Assembly (NCBI GenBank): GCA_004835665.1 | Contig: RBKR01000021.1 | Span: forward strand, 496,001-560,000 | Direction of reading: 5' to 3' | Source: Phoma sp. XZ068 | Taxonomy: Eukaryota; Ascomycota; Dothideomycetes; Pleosporales; Didymellaceae | Length of the DNA: 64,000 nucleotides | Shown here: one piece after another, positions 22,910 through 34,023 of the stretch | Position numbering within the stretch: the first letter of the stretch is position 1 | Layout: each line of letters opens with the position of its first letter | The notes under the pieces: model-generated | Seen by the model: the letters and a program-made list of their open reading frames with translations, nothing else | Database searches by the model: none | What the model was told of the DNA's origin: nothing | Program-made: the position numbers and the translations under genes

Positions 22910-25093
22910 ATGGCCCAGCACGTTACGGGCCATCAGATGCCCCAGGCTCAAATGCCTCCGCAGCACCAGAACGTTGGACAGCTAAGGCAGGCTCCCCAAA
23001 TGGGTCAACCACAGATACACACAATGGGTCAACAAAGAGGCGTGCAGGGTCAGCAGTCTCTCCAGAACCCGTATGCCAACTATGACCCACAACTGGCATT
23101 GTTTACCTTGGAGAGACAAAAGGGTGTTGAGGGTTGGGAGGACGTTGAAGCCGAACAGCAGCATGTGAACGCACAGGATCTTCAAAACGACGTCAGGAAA
23201 TTCCAACGAAGCAAGCGATCTATCAAGAGTGTTCTGAACGATATTCCTTCTTCGAACGCTCGGCGACTGATCAACGAGCTTGTCGAGGAGCAGAACCAAG
23301 AACTCATGGCCATGAACAGGACTCTGCACTGGACCATTGCGAGTATTGATATTGACTGGAAGACCATCAGCCGCCACAAGCGACAATTGAAACGTATTTC
23401 AGTTATACTGCAGACTGGTCCATCTGGATACGAGGATCCTCACACTGTCAGGGCTGCGGCTGCCATGGCTACAAGGCCACAGCCAACGCAGTTCAACCAA
23501 GCATTCGCACATCAAGCAAACCACCCTGGTCATGAGATGCCACAGCCATTACGGAATCCTCCTCACCCTGGTCAACCATCTATGGGACAAATGCATCAGC
23601 CAGCACAACCAATGCGAGTACCACCACCTCATGGACAAGCTGCCCACGGTGGAGCCCCTCCACCGCCGCCTCCACCACCACCGCCACCTCCAGGGATGGG
23701 ACCTCCTCCTCCAGGAATGGGACATCCACCCCCAGGAATGGGAAATCCGCCTCCACCGCCGCCCCCACCCGGTCCGCCTCACGCACACCCACCACCTCCA
23801 CCACCCAACGGTGTTCACAGTATGCCTCGACCACAGGCTCCAGGGCAGCAACAGCCCCGAATGCCTGGCGCATATCCAGAGGCCATGCACCATCCTGCAA
23901 TGAGACCTGGCCAGCAAAACATTGAGAAGATCGATTTGGCTCACCTGAAAAGGCAGAAGAAATCGAAGGGTCGCCACGAGGAAGTGTCTTCCGAAACAGA
24001 GTCAGGTAGCGACGACTGGGAATCCGAGACCGACGATTCAGCCTCTGACCGCTTCCGCGCCCGCAAGGTTGAGCATGGCGAATTTGTGCACATTGGTGGT
24101 AAGCCCAAGCGTGGACGATCACGACAGTCTTCTCGATCAAAGAAGTCTAGACACAACAAATCGCACAGCAAGACCAGAAGCCGGAGCAGGAGCCACAATC
24201 GCCCCGAGACCTATCGAAGGCGTCGCGACTCGGATCTCATCGAACCCCCACCTATTGGGAAGTACAGCCCCATGTCATCGAAGGATAGCTCTCCTCGGTC
24301 TTCCAAGCACCAGCTTCCACCCATTCATATACATATGAATACCTCTACGGCTGAGAAGTCAACGCGGGCCAACGAGCGCGTTCGACGCGACAGTCACGGT
24401 GCCTCGTCACCAGACTACCGGAAGGAAAAGTTCACCGCCGAGCCCATGTCGCGTGGTAACTCCTGGGACCGTCACAGTGGCACCGCATCTTTCAACGACA
24501 ACTCGTCGGTACACACAGCAGACGACAGCGTTTTCTCAGAGCCTCATCGTCACGGCCGCAGGAGTCGCCACAACTCTGACATTGTCGACCAATCGCCCAA
24601 GATGAGATCAAGGAACCTCCCCCTCAAACCAGAAAACTTCGGCTACCCTCACGCCAGCCACATCTACGGCGACGTAGAGCCTCGTGGCCGCAGAAGCGCA
24701 TACCCAGCACCAAACGACTACCCCCACGACCCTCGCCAACAGCCTTACTACGACGAAGCCGCCTACACTCCTCGCCCTGGTGTACACCGCCGCAACAGCG
24801 TCCAGACCCCACAGTCCAACCCCTTTGACACCGCACGCTTCCCTTCCCGCCTGACGCGTGCAAGCACATACGGACCGGAAATGCACGAGCCTATGTATGG
24901 CCAGCGTGAGCCGCGATACATCTCCGACAGACCTGCGCAGGGAAGCGTTCACCTTGACGAAATTGCTGATGCGCTGGAGCATATCCGCGAGCAGAAGAGG
25001 AAGCCATTGTACGGCCGCAGGGCGAGCGAGTACGAAAAGGAGAGGATGGGAGGGTATGGAGGATATGATGCGTACGACCGTCGCGGGTATTAG
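22910..25093 (+). CDS. large disordered Pro-rich / Arg-Ser-rich fungal protein
   Basis: A single exon of about 727 residues from the ATG at 22910. Layout: Gln/Met/His-rich start (1-60); a probably folded charged helical block (residues ~65-185: LFTLERQKGVEGWEDVEAEQ through QRSKRSIKSVLNDIPSSNARR and TLHWTIASIDIDWKTISRHK); a polyproline region with runs of 8-13 Pro (~245-310); a Lys/Ser/Glu patch; Arg/Ser/Lys-rich repeats (~385-450); and a long Ser/Arg/Tyr/Pro tail. The polyproline segment resembles profilin/SH3/WW-binding tracts, and the RS stretch resembles nuclear speckle or RNA-binding adaptors. I do not recognise a named family; the helical block looks conserved and would be the anchor for a homology search. 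Codon use matches its neighbours. Confidence 0.8.
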   Translation: MAQHVTGHQMPQAQMPPQHQNVGQLRQAPQMGQPQIHTMGQQRGVQGQQSLQNPYANYDPQLALFTLERQKGVEGWEDVEAEQQHVNAQDLQNDVRKFQRSKRSIKSVLNDIPSSNARRLINELVEEQNQELMAMNRTLHWTIASIDIDWKTISRHKRQLKRISVILQTGPSGYEDPHTVRAAAAMATRPQPTQFNQAFAHQANHPGHEMPQPLRNPPHPGQPSMGQMHQPAQPMRVPPPHGQAAHGGAPPPPPPPPPPPPGMGPPPPGMGHPPPGMGNPPPPPPPPGPPHAHPPPPPPNGVHSMPRPQAPGQQQPRMPGAYPEAMHHPAMRPGQQNIEKIDLAHLKRQKKSKGRHEEVSSETESGSDDWESETDDSASDRFRARKVEHGEFVHIGGKPKRGRSRQSSRSKKSRHNKSHSKTRSRSRSHNRPETYRRRRDSDLIEPPPIGKYSPMSSKDSSPRSSKHQLPPIHIHMNTSTAEKSTRANERVRRDSHGASSPDYRKEKFTAEPMSRGNSWDRHSGTASFNDNSSVHTADDSVFSEPHRHGRRSRHNSDIVDQSPKMRSRNLPLKPENFGYPHASHIYGDVEPRGRRSAYPAPNDYPHDPRQQPYYDEAAYTPRPGVHRRNSVQTPQSNPFDTARFPSRLTRASTYGPEMHEPMYGQREPRYISDRPAQGSVHLDEIADALEHIREQKRKPLYGRRASEYEKERMGGYGGYDAYDRRGY

Positions 25094-25414
25094 CATGCTG
25101 TTGTTCTTGATTAGTTGTATATCCAGAAATGTCTTTCGTCAGGTCTAAGATTCGGCGTTGGTTAGGATTGTGTGGGCTGGTTGGCGTCTGGGTAGGAACG
25201 GCTGGCTTTACTTGTATATAATCTGGACACTGGTTGTCTGTACAAAAATAACATCTCATATATCCTTTTGAAAATCATAGTCGTACAATCCCCTCCCCTT
25301 CATGCCGTGTACATTGATATATACGCCAAGGAGGCAAAACAAAGCAAGCTGTACCTTGCCAACTACCATCCACTGCTCATCCTGTATGCATGGAGATAAA
25401 AAGCAAAAAGAAAC
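25094..25414. other. 3' flank and tRNA downstream region
   Basis: Short intergenic stretch with no gene. On the minus strand, T-runs (complement of the A-runs at about 25397-25413) directly follow the tRNA and fit an RNA polymerase III terminator. Confidence 0.5.
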
Positions 25415-25502
25415 GGGCCCCACCGCGATTCGAACGCGGGGCCTCCTGCAGATTCGAGAGTAATTACCCAAAGCAGGAATCATACCACTAGACCATGAGG
25501 CC
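25415..25502 (-). tRNA. tRNA-Pro (anticodon UGG) with intron
   Basis: 88 bases fold as a tRNA. The acceptor stem pairs GGCCTCA with TGGGGCC, with discriminator C as expected for eukaryotic tRNA-Pro. The D-arm contains GGTCTAGTGGTA (A box), and the T-arm is CCGCG-TTCGAAT-CGCGG (B box GTTCGAATC). The anticodon stem CCTGC/GCAGG encloses TTTGGG, placing UGG at 25468-25470. A 16-base intron (25451-25466) sits one base after the anticodon, the canonical eukaryotic position. T-runs follow the 3' end. No second copy was seen in the window. Confidence 0.95.
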
Positions 25503-26011
25503 GTTTTATCGATAAGGAAGTGGCAAACTTATTAAAATATAGAGAGAGTAATTGTTGGGGGTGAAGAAGCGTGAATATGGGCGCGTTGTGAGGATTTGGG
25601 TTTGTGACTCGTTGGGCTGGTGAGGGGCTATCACATGGCGGACGGAGAACACGGATGCGTAAGCGAGGCGGGGTGTGGGTACTTTACAATCCTTGGGTGT
25701 TACACGTCGATGTGCGGCCCGCTAACCAGCCGCACAGCATTACCATGTTCACTTAATGATTGTCATCTGTCAATTGCGGTAATTTCTGAACTTCAGCATG
25801 TCTTTCTTGCATAGAGCTGCAGCCTTGCTGTAACAGCTTGGCATGTTGATCTGCTTAATCGCCCCGCTGCCAGGTGGCTGCGAAACCGATCAAGTGGCAG
25901 GGCACATTGCAGTGAGTACGGCACACAAGCACCCCGGGCTGGAGATAGGAGAAATGTCAATTGGTGCAAAAGTGTGGGGCAGCGGTATCAAGTTTGGTAA
26001 ATTTGCAATTT
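25503..26011. other. intergenic between tRNA and deaminase gene
   Basis: About 0.5 kb with no supported gene. It is upstream of the tRNA and at the 3' end of the deaminase gene. Confidence 0.4.
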
Positions 26012-27424
26012 CTAGGCTGTCCAGCCGTCCCATTCAGAGTAGATGGACCGGAGGCGAGTTTTCTCATGCTCGCCAGTGAATATTGAATTGACGGCACCCA
26101 TGCAGAGCTCTCGTACCTCTGTGCGACTGAGATCGAAGTGTTGTGCAGCGAGCTCGTATTCATTGGACAGGGGGCTACAGAAGACGCCAACGTCGTCGGT
26201 CTGTGCAACTATTAGCGAAGCACAAAGTTAGTAGGCGAAGACGTACACTGAGGGCTACTGGAACATTCGTATGTCGCCACATGCCAAAGTGGTGGTCGCT
26301 GTAGGTTCCGGTGATCATCCTGGCATGGACGTTGCAGCTCAAACACAGCTCGACACCAATGTTCTCTCGCTCGATCATTTTGCAATACTCATCTTTTACA
26401 TGGATGACATGACCGAGTCGATCTGGCTTCCACGACAGCAACGTTTCCAACTCTATATCAGATGCAGATATTTTTGCTTCTGCGAAGTGCAAAGTCATCT
26501 TCAAACCTGCAGCTTTCGCTCTTGCAAATGCATTGGTGAAGATGCGTACATCGCCCTTGGCGGGGTCACCGCAGAGATCAATGCCTACAACACCTGCTGA
26601 GTGGTATTTAATGCACAAGTCGACCACCTCTTCGGCTTGAGCAATGGTGTTGCGGCGGTCAACAGAGAGAATTAGGTAGGCTCGTAGGGTGTTGGCGGCA
26701 TTGCTGTTCCATGCATGGAGGATGCTCAAAATGGTCTTGACATAGTCATCTTTGGTAATGCCTCTCTCGGGTATTGCCCGAGGCGTGGTACGCAGTTCTA
26801 GATAGACGACGCCATCAGTTTGGAAATCTTGCAGTACTGCCTGTGTTGAGTGCCTTTTTTCCGTCAACTGGAGTATGCTGGTGGTTCAAGTAAGGCATAC
26901 TCTATACTCGGGAGATCGCTGCACAGCTTGTAGATGTAGGATGAGAACAAGGGAAAGAAACTGTGGCCGTTGTCAGTATTGGGAGTCGACTACTTTGTTT
27001 GATTACGACAATCAAGATGACGCAAGGAAGCGCAAGAACGTGTATCAGAATGGAGCCTCGGGATGAGGACAAGACTGTTAGCTCGCAGCGGCAATAGGAG
27101 ACGGGAACATGAATCGTGGCATCAAATCAAATATCGAGGGGCCGTACGTGTCGAGGTCGTAGTCGACCTTGTCAGAAGGGATGGCAATCAGAGGGTCCTG
27201 GACGTCGAAAGCAAGATCGTGGGCCTTTTTCTGCTCCCAGATGTCGTGCAGACATTCGCGGCTGATGCTGCCAGTCAGGTGTGCGTGCAACTGAGTCGTG
27301 GGCGATTAGTGCTGCGAACGGTCGCCCAGCGCTGGCTGGCTGGGGGGAGGCTGGTGCCGCTCACTTCGATCTTGGGCAGGCGGCGGGCAAAACGAGCATC
27401 AACAGACGTTGCAACAGCGGCCAT
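26012..27424 (-). CDS. adenosine deaminase-like protein (N6-methyl-AMP deaminase, ADAL type)
   Basis: Five exons (27365-27424, 27148-27290, 26901-26960, 26247-26853, 26012-26200) give about 352 residues. The metal-binding HxH is in LHAHLTGS (His22, His24, first residues of exon 2). Then come GVVYLELRTTPR, GIDLCGDP, the catalytic-side HFAE, ELCLSCNVHARM and VALSTDDVGVF, whose Asp pair is formed only by the exon 4/5 splice. ELCLSCNV and the short N terminus point to the ADAL/MAPDA branch rather than classic adenosine or adenine (Aah1) deaminases. ADAL enzymes hydrolyse N6-methyl-AMP to IMP, clearing methylated nucleotides from RNA turnover. The 47-nt intron 3 was chosen because it restores LPSIEHSTQAVLQDF. 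It is divergent from the G-beta gene. Confidence 0.9.
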
Positions 27425-28127
27425 GGTGGCAGTCGGGTATTGGTGGCGCCGTGACGCTTCTCGAAGTGCAAATCGAAAACAATAGACTTCGGAGCGGCGT
27501 GGTGGTGAGGCGCGCTTTTGGGATAGCAGCGGCCCCGTCCAGGGAAGAATCGGCGCTTGCTGGGGTGCGAGTGGGCGCGGGCGAATCAGGGGCGAGGCTC
27601 AAAGGAGGAGGTGCGTTGCAGGAGATTGCGCGCCCTCTTCGTCAGGACGAGGTGCAGAGCAAGACGTGGATTGTCGTGAGCAGCGCAGCACAGCAGCGGC
27701 CGTCGAGCAGTCAATTATCGCAGCAGCGCGCACTGGACGCAGACGGCAACGGCACCTCAGCCCCGCATTGTTCGCGCCGCGCAGCCCATTGTTGCGGTAT
27801 TCCGGCAGACGGGCAGCGTCCTTTGACCCCAGCTGGTGTCGCTCGGCCCAGCCAAGCGTCTGCGTACCTCAGTTCGTCCAGCACCACCCGCCGACCTCTC
27901 CACCACCACACCCTCCGCACGCCGCCCATCGCCCGCCCTGCGCCAGCAATTGCAGCTGCACCGCGCGCCCGTCGCCATTGCTGCCTCTGCCCGCCTGCTG
28001 CCCCCGCCTGTCTCGGTGCCCCGGGTTGCTGCGCTCCCTGCGAGGCCCCCCTGGATTTGCCTGCATCGCCGCATTCGCTCGCGCGCCCGCCGCGACACCC
28101 TCCTCCCCACGGTAGCCAGCGAGTAGC
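27425..28127. promoter_or_regulatory. divergent promoter, deaminase / G-beta
   Basis: 703 bp, very GC-rich, between divergent start codons. Because of composition it carries long spurious open frames on both strands (for example 27409-28140 plus). It must include the G-beta promoter and leader, but no motif is claimed. Confidence 0.4.
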
Positions 28128-29399
28128 ATGGCCGACATGAACCAAGAATCCATCCAGCAGAAGATCCAGGTCGCACGGCGCGATGCCGAGGCGCTCAAGG
28201 ACAGGATAAAACGGAAGAAGGACGAGCTCGCTGACACAACCCGTACGTCTGCACGCGCCGCCGCCTGCTGCCCCCTCTGCACTGTGCCCTGCTAACCGCC
28301 GCCTGCAGTCCGCGATGTCGCCCGCGACCGCGTCGAGGCCCTGCCGCGCCTCACCATGAAGACGAAGCGCACGCTCAAGGGCCATCTGGCCAAGATCTAC
28401 GCCATGCACTGGTCGACCGACCGCCGACACCTCGTCTCGGCCTCGCAGGACGGCAAGCTCATCATCTGGGATGCCTACACAACGAACAAGGTCCACGCCA
28501 TCCCCCTGCGGTCCTCGTGGGTCATGACCTGCGCCTACTCGCCCTCGGGCAACTACGTAGCCTGCGGTGGTCTCGACAACATCTGCTCCATCTACAACCT
28601 GTCGGCGCGAGAAGGCCCCACACGCGTGGCACGCGAGCTCTCGGGTCACTCTGGATACCTGTCGTGCTGCAGATTTATAAGCGACAAGCGCATCCTGACC
28701 TCGTCCGGCGACATGACCTGTGTGCTCTGGGATCTGGAAACGGGCTCCAAGGTGCACGAATTCGCCGATCACCTTGGCGATGTCATGAGCTTGAGCATCA
28801 ACCCCCTCGACCACAACCAGTTCGTATCCGGCGCCTGCGATGCCTTCGCCAAGCTGTGGGATATTCGTCAGCAAAAGTGTGTGCAAACTTTTGCTGCCCA
28901 CGACTCGGATATCAACGCCATCCAGTTCTTCCCCAATGGCAATGCCTTTGGTACTGGTTCTGACGATGCTTCTTGCCGTCTGTTCGATATCCGTGCCGAT
29001 CGTGAGCTCGCTTCGTACCAGGTACGCACATCATCTTGGCAACTACATTACGATGCTAATTTTGTTCTTCTAGATTCCCGAGCCGGTCTGCGGTATCACT
29101 TCCGTTGCCTTTTCCGTATCTGGTCGTCTGCTGTTTGCTGGTTATGATGACTTTGAATGCAAGGTAAGCAACTTCGTACAACATTCGAAAATAGCCTCTA
29201 ACCGACCCACAGGTATGGGACGTTCTTCGCGGCGAGCGTGTCGGCACACTCCAAGGCCACGACAACCGTGTCAGCTGTCTCGGCGTCAGCAACGATGCAC
29301 TTAGTTTGTGCACTGGTTCATGGGACTCCATGGTAAGCTATTTCGCAGATGTTCTTCTTGCAACTGGCTAACGTCTTCCAGCTGCGTATTTGGGCTTAA
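28128..29399 (+). CDS. sfaD: heterotrimeric G-protein beta subunit (SfaD/Gpb1 type)
   Basis: Five exons (28128-28242, 28309-29021, 29074-29163, 29213-29332, 29382-29399) give 351 residues, close to the fungal G-beta norm. An N-terminal coiled coil (residues 1-~38, IQQKIQVARRDAEALKDRI) that pairs with G-gamma is followed by seven WD40 blades, including TLKGHLAKIYAMHWS, LVSASQDGKLIIWD, LSGHSGYLSCCRF and TGSDDASCRLFDIRAD, ending in Leu-Arg-Ile-Trp-Ala. The last exon is only 18 nt and codes the final five residues and the stop. The protein forms the G-beta/gamma dimer at the plasma membrane; in Aspergillus it controls vegetative growth, sporulation and germination. A phosducin-like gene lies 1.8 kb downstream on the same strand. 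Confidence 0.97.
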
Positions 29400-31234
29400 G
29401 CGAGCGGCGTTGATGCATGCAATGTCATGTTACGATACACTGTTGGACCACGGCCGCACGCAGTATCCCTAATCTGGCCGTCCCACAAACTCCCATTCCG
29501 AACTTGTCTGTTTAACATACCCACTACACACCCTCCCGGGGAGAAGCTTGGACCTTGCGACATTGCACCGACCAACATAATATACCACACTTGGAAGCGA
29601 CAACGCGGCGGCTATTGCGTCAAATTGGTGGATAGGCGCCCGGGACCATCTTGTGCTGCGACACTTTTCTTTCCATACCACTGTTTTCCCATCTTCTTTT
29701 TCCTCGCGACAAACCGGGCTGTACTCGTCTTCGGTCTTTGAGATGCGGGCTGGCTGTTCTCATAGTACCACTCTATCCATCCCTCCATATCAAGCTCATT
29801 TACACGTTTACCACATTTCCATCATGGCCTATCCCTTTTATTGTGTGCAGTTCAAAAGCAAGACGACTTGACGGAGTTGAGCAAGACGGTTTTCATGTAC
29901 TTTTCAGATTCTGAGGTGGTTTGGTGAGGGGCGGTGGGTTTCCATTCTATGTATGATCCTGTGCTTATATGCGAGGGATGGGTGCGTACTTGGTAGGCAG
30001 ATAGCAGTCAATTGTTCTCACATCATCTTATTCGGCTCTCTCGGAAGATCACGTCAATTCAAAGGAGACGGTGTATCCCAGCGTCGTCACGGTCTAACCA
30101 CGCATCTTCGTACTCGGCTCTCCGTCCGGGCATATAGACATGCACACCTGCCGAGCATGACGACGAATAATAGAACCTCTGGTGAACAGTGAGCAGCCGT
30201 TCCACAACGTCCACTTTCACGACGATGACGGCAAATTTGAGTCTGAGCAGGAGCCCTTGTGCAGCCCGAGACTGCTGTGGTACAACCCACAAGTCGGCCC
30301 AGGGGCGATCTGATCAGGGCGGTGACATGCAAAGCACGTGGCGCGTGGTGCCAGTAGGGACTGTGCTTGTTGGAAGAATGGCCATCGTGTTATTTCGGTC
30401 CGTCATGCAACGCGCTCCAGCCGATGGTTTAAGGGCGCTCGCGCCTGAAGCAGAAGGAAGACGGTAGCCGCACTTCTAGAAGAGTTTGGAAGCATGCCGT
30501 GTCCGGGGTAGCTGGCGTTCCTTAGGAGCGCTGCTATATGCAACGACCATTTTAATGAAACCGGTTCCCGTAAGGCTGCATGAACCGCATGCCTCAGGAG
30601 GCGGTACCAATATGTCACTGCATGAGCAATAGAGGCCCTCGAGCCTGGCGGCCTCAATGCGCGTGGAAACGTTGGCACAGGCTGATGTGACACTCGGTAG
30701 ATACCGACCTCGCGTAGCAGTCGCTGTTTCGAAAGAGTGCATGCGTTGGCCATGACAGCACTGGCCGAGAGCTGATTCGGTGCATCACGGCCTCTCTGGT
30801 TTGTGACGAGAGCTGATTCGGTGCATCGCGGCATCTCTGTTTCGCGACGAGAGCTCGTTTCAGGCGTGGTGACTCCTTTCTCGCCAATCTTTGACGATCC
30901 CAGAAGGCCATCGAGTCTCCAACTGGCGGAGAGGCCTGCGCTCAGCCCTAAAGCATGCAACGACCATGGACCCCCTTGTTGGAGCAGCACCGTGCCCGAG
31001 CATATGTGTCCGGGGCCTCAAGGTCGTCGTCAGTCCTGCCAGCATTCCCTCACCTGTGTGTCCAATCACGATGCTGAAACGAGGCGTCTTTTCGAAAATA
31101 GGACCCATGCACCTCGCCAAGCTGTCATCCACGGGCACCCTAGAAGCTGGCCACGCGCTCTTGCTTCACCACACCGCCGCAGCACCCATACAAATAGCAC
31201 GCCCGTCCGCGACCCGGCCGGACTCCTTTTCACC
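29400..31234. other. intergenic between G-beta and phosducin-like genes
   Basis: About 1.8 kb. Open frames up to 195 codons on the minus strand (30403-30990) overlap others and show no domain. A 41-bp tandem duplication lies at 30767-30848. The last 300 bases would be the phosducin-like promoter; the reading frame stays open upstream of its ATG, but family similarity starts at 31235. Confidence 0.45.
30767..30848 (+). repeat. 41-bp direct tandem duplication plus partial third copy
   Basis: Two adjacent 41-base units both begin GAGAGCTGATTCGGTGCATC and differ at about five positions; a partial third copy (GAGAGCTCG) follows. They lie about 390-470 bp upstream of the phosducin-like start codon. 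The divergence suggests an older duplication than the 18-bp array at 19.2 kb. Confidence 0.8.
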
Positions 31235-32177
31235 ATGACCACTGCCGCCCAAGACGAATTCAACGAGCTTATGCGAGACAAGGACCGCGAAGAAAGACAC
31301 CCAGAAGACCGACACAACGACAGCGACCTCTCCGACCCGGAATCCGAAGGTGCCGCCAACGACCGCTTTGAGAAGATAGACACCGACGACGAACTCGACC
31401 TTCCCGCCGACATGCGTTCCAACTACTACATGCCCTCGCACATCCGCTCCGAGGCCAACACAGGGCCAAAGGGTGTCATTGCGGACGCGCAGGCTTTCGA
31501 GCAGGCCAAGAAGCAGGCACGACGCTTCACATGGAAGAAGGCCTCGTCCCCACAGCAGTACAACGTCACAGCCTACCAGGACGACCGTGCGTCGTCTGAC
31601 GAGGAGAACGACGGCGGCTTCATGAAGCAATGGCGCGAGTCGAGGCTGCGGGAGCTGCAAAATGCCGGCCAGCGGATGCGGTCGCGCACAAACAGCCCCA
31701 GCAGGAGAATCTACGGCACCATGCCTGCCGTCGACGGTGAAGGCTATCTTGACGCCATTGAGAAGACACCGTCAGACACGACAGTTATCGTCTTCATCTA
31801 CAACGACCAGGTATGTCGAAGCACCTCACTCGTAACTCGCATAAATCTAACACCCTCCAGTCTGACATCTCCAACATGGTTGAGCAATGCATGCACCAAG
31901 TAGCAAAGCGCAACGACACAGTCCGCTTCGTGAAGCTGCACAACGCCGACGCCGAGATGGAGGAGGAGGGCGTACCTGCCGTCCTCGCCTACAAGGGCGG
32001 CGAGAAATTCGCCGGCCTAGTACCACTCCTCAATGAGCTGCCCGACGACTCGGAGCTCAGCGCCGTCAGCCTAGAGACAGCATTCAGAAGGTCAGTCTCC
32101 GCTAGCTACACGGCGTCAAGGTCACGTCTTTCAATCGAGTCAGCTGACTAACCTCGTGCAGGCACCGCATTCTATAA
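31235..32177 (+). CDS. phnA: phosducin-like protein (PhLP1 type, G-beta/gamma chaperone)
   Basis: Three exons (31235-31810, 31861-32090, 32162-32177) give about 273 residues. The acidic, charged N-terminal half contains a Helix-1-like motif (ANTGPKGVIADAQAFEQ, residues ~76-92), which in phosducins contacts G-beta. The C-terminal half is a thioredoxin fold without catalytic Cys pair (TVIVFIYNDQSDISNMVEQC, VRFVKLHNADAEM, VPAVLAYKGGEKFAGLVPL). Class I phosducins act with CCT to fold G-beta and assemble it with G-gamma; Aspergillus PhnA is needed for SfaD function. The 16-nt last exon codes His-Arg-Ile-Leu, matching the usual 'x-Ile-Leu' end; if the second intron is retained, a different 20-residue tail ends at 32151. 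The upstream neighbour on the same strand is G-beta. Confidence 0.9.
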
Positions 32178-34023
32178 GTACACCTTACACGAGATGTACG
32201 ACCGAATCCCTCGCCTATCGTCCTTTGGGCGATCTCGCACTGCCGCGCGCACGATGCTCGGCTCCGTTGCGTTGGTACTTCGAGACCCGGTGCGACACGC
32301 ATTGCTCGTGTCTGCACGACTCGAGAACCCATCACTTCCACCATCAAAGCTTGCATTGCTGTCGGTGAAGGAGTGACAATTTCGACGACTTTTCTTTCTT
32401 GACACGTTACACTAGCGCTATAGATTTGCGTTTCTAGACGACCAAGTCACTGGCGTTAACAAGCCGTGAGCTTGGAGCAATGTTTTTACAGAAAGGATAG
32501 CATCAGTATGATGTTATGGCTATACCCAGGATGCTTTGCGAGAATCAGCATGCCATGTTAGAATCAATACTTCAGATCTCTCACGAGAGCATATATCAAA
32601 CTTTATTACAAACTCGCTCGAACATGAAATGGCTACATTCCAGTGCCAAAGTCACTCAATTCACGTACCGCCTCCCATCACACCAACACCGCTCCTCACC
32701 ATCCGCGCCCATCCGCTCCAACTGCCGCTCTACTTGCCACATCCCTACACCTCTGAATCCTCGATCTATGCTGTCCCTCGCCTACAAATCATGACATCAC
32801 AAACCCAATCGCAAACACCAAGCCACGAGCCTACCCACCTTGAAACATGACACCTCAGCTCCGCCAAACTCTCTCCACTTGTCAGAAAAACCCGCATCTC
32901 GATGACATTCATGCTCATGACATGACTTCGAAAAGCCAATGCGAAACTCGGCGCGCGGGAAGGGAGGCAAGTGTTTCACCCCGCTGCTTGGAAAGTCTTG
33001 GATGGGGGTTGTACGAGACTTGACGCTGGCCATGTGGGTTTGTAGCTTGATTCCCCGCGATTGGCATGCATACCGAAGGTTTGGTTCGGCAGTTCAGGAC
33101 TGAGGCCAAACGGGCCGGTTGGGGATGTGGTGGTTCGTTGAGGGGGGAGGTTGTTTCGGTGGGTCTGGGGTTGATTAAGGTTGAGTTAGGCTTTTGCGGA
33201 TAGACTTCTAGGGCTCTTCTTTTTGGGGAGGCTGTAGCGTGGGGTTAATGTCTAGAAGATTAGGCGGAGGTGTTGGTGGCGTGTAGCATTGGATGTAGCG
33301 TGGTGTTTTCTTTAAACGTTATTGATGGTGTGGTTGCAGCGGCATTTTTGAAGTCAGGCTACTGCACGGGTATAGTATGTCCCAGCGATGGTGGTGCGTT
33401 GTGTCGATTAAACCACGGCGAGAATGTGGAAGTGTTTCCTATCACACTGTTACTGTGCCGTTCGTTTGAGTTCACGTTCAGTCGATCGTCAAACCCGAAT
33501 ATTTCCATTTGCGGTGTACACTCCGTCCAAGGAGTGCGAATAAAAAGGCATGGGCTTGATAGAGATGGTGGTGAAATTATATATTCCATAAATACTACGT
33601 TTTACTACGTTTTCCTTGCTGAAGGGTTATGTGGTCACCATTCATGGAACTTTGCTTCACAGTTATGATCATGGCAAATTTATGGCACAGGTATGGCGAA
33701 AAGAAAGTAGAACCCGCTGTATCTGTTTGTACTTTTGGTAGGTGGCCTGTTCTTACCCAAGCAAAGCCAGGTTGATGTAACATTTGCCGGTCCCCACTGC
33801 GTCGCAATGTCGTCAACAAGAGTCGCCTTCTGGCATGCAGCACCCAGTTGAGGCTGATGAGGATAAAGTGCTCGTCTAAGATATGCAAAGTGATGTCAAG
33901 AATTGAACGCTCATATATACTGGGTATGTGATTATGTATGAAACTTGCATGTTAAGCATGTTGGGTATAAGTGTGAACTGAAATGTGAAGCACAATGTCT
34001 CTAAATCCCCGGTACAGTTTCTA
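32178..34023. other. intergenic
   Basis: About 1.8 kb without a supported gene. Open frames are short (up to 132 codons at 33270-33668) and lack domains. A G-rich stretch on the plus strand spans roughly 33110-33180. It includes the 3' flanks of two convergent genes. Confidence 0.45.

Noticed and set aside
27409..28901. 396-codon minus-strand frame antisense to the G-beta gene and a 243-codon plus-strand frame in the divergent promoter
   Set aside because: These arise from strong codon bias and GC richness; the plus-strand WD40 gene is certain, and the other frames have no domain.
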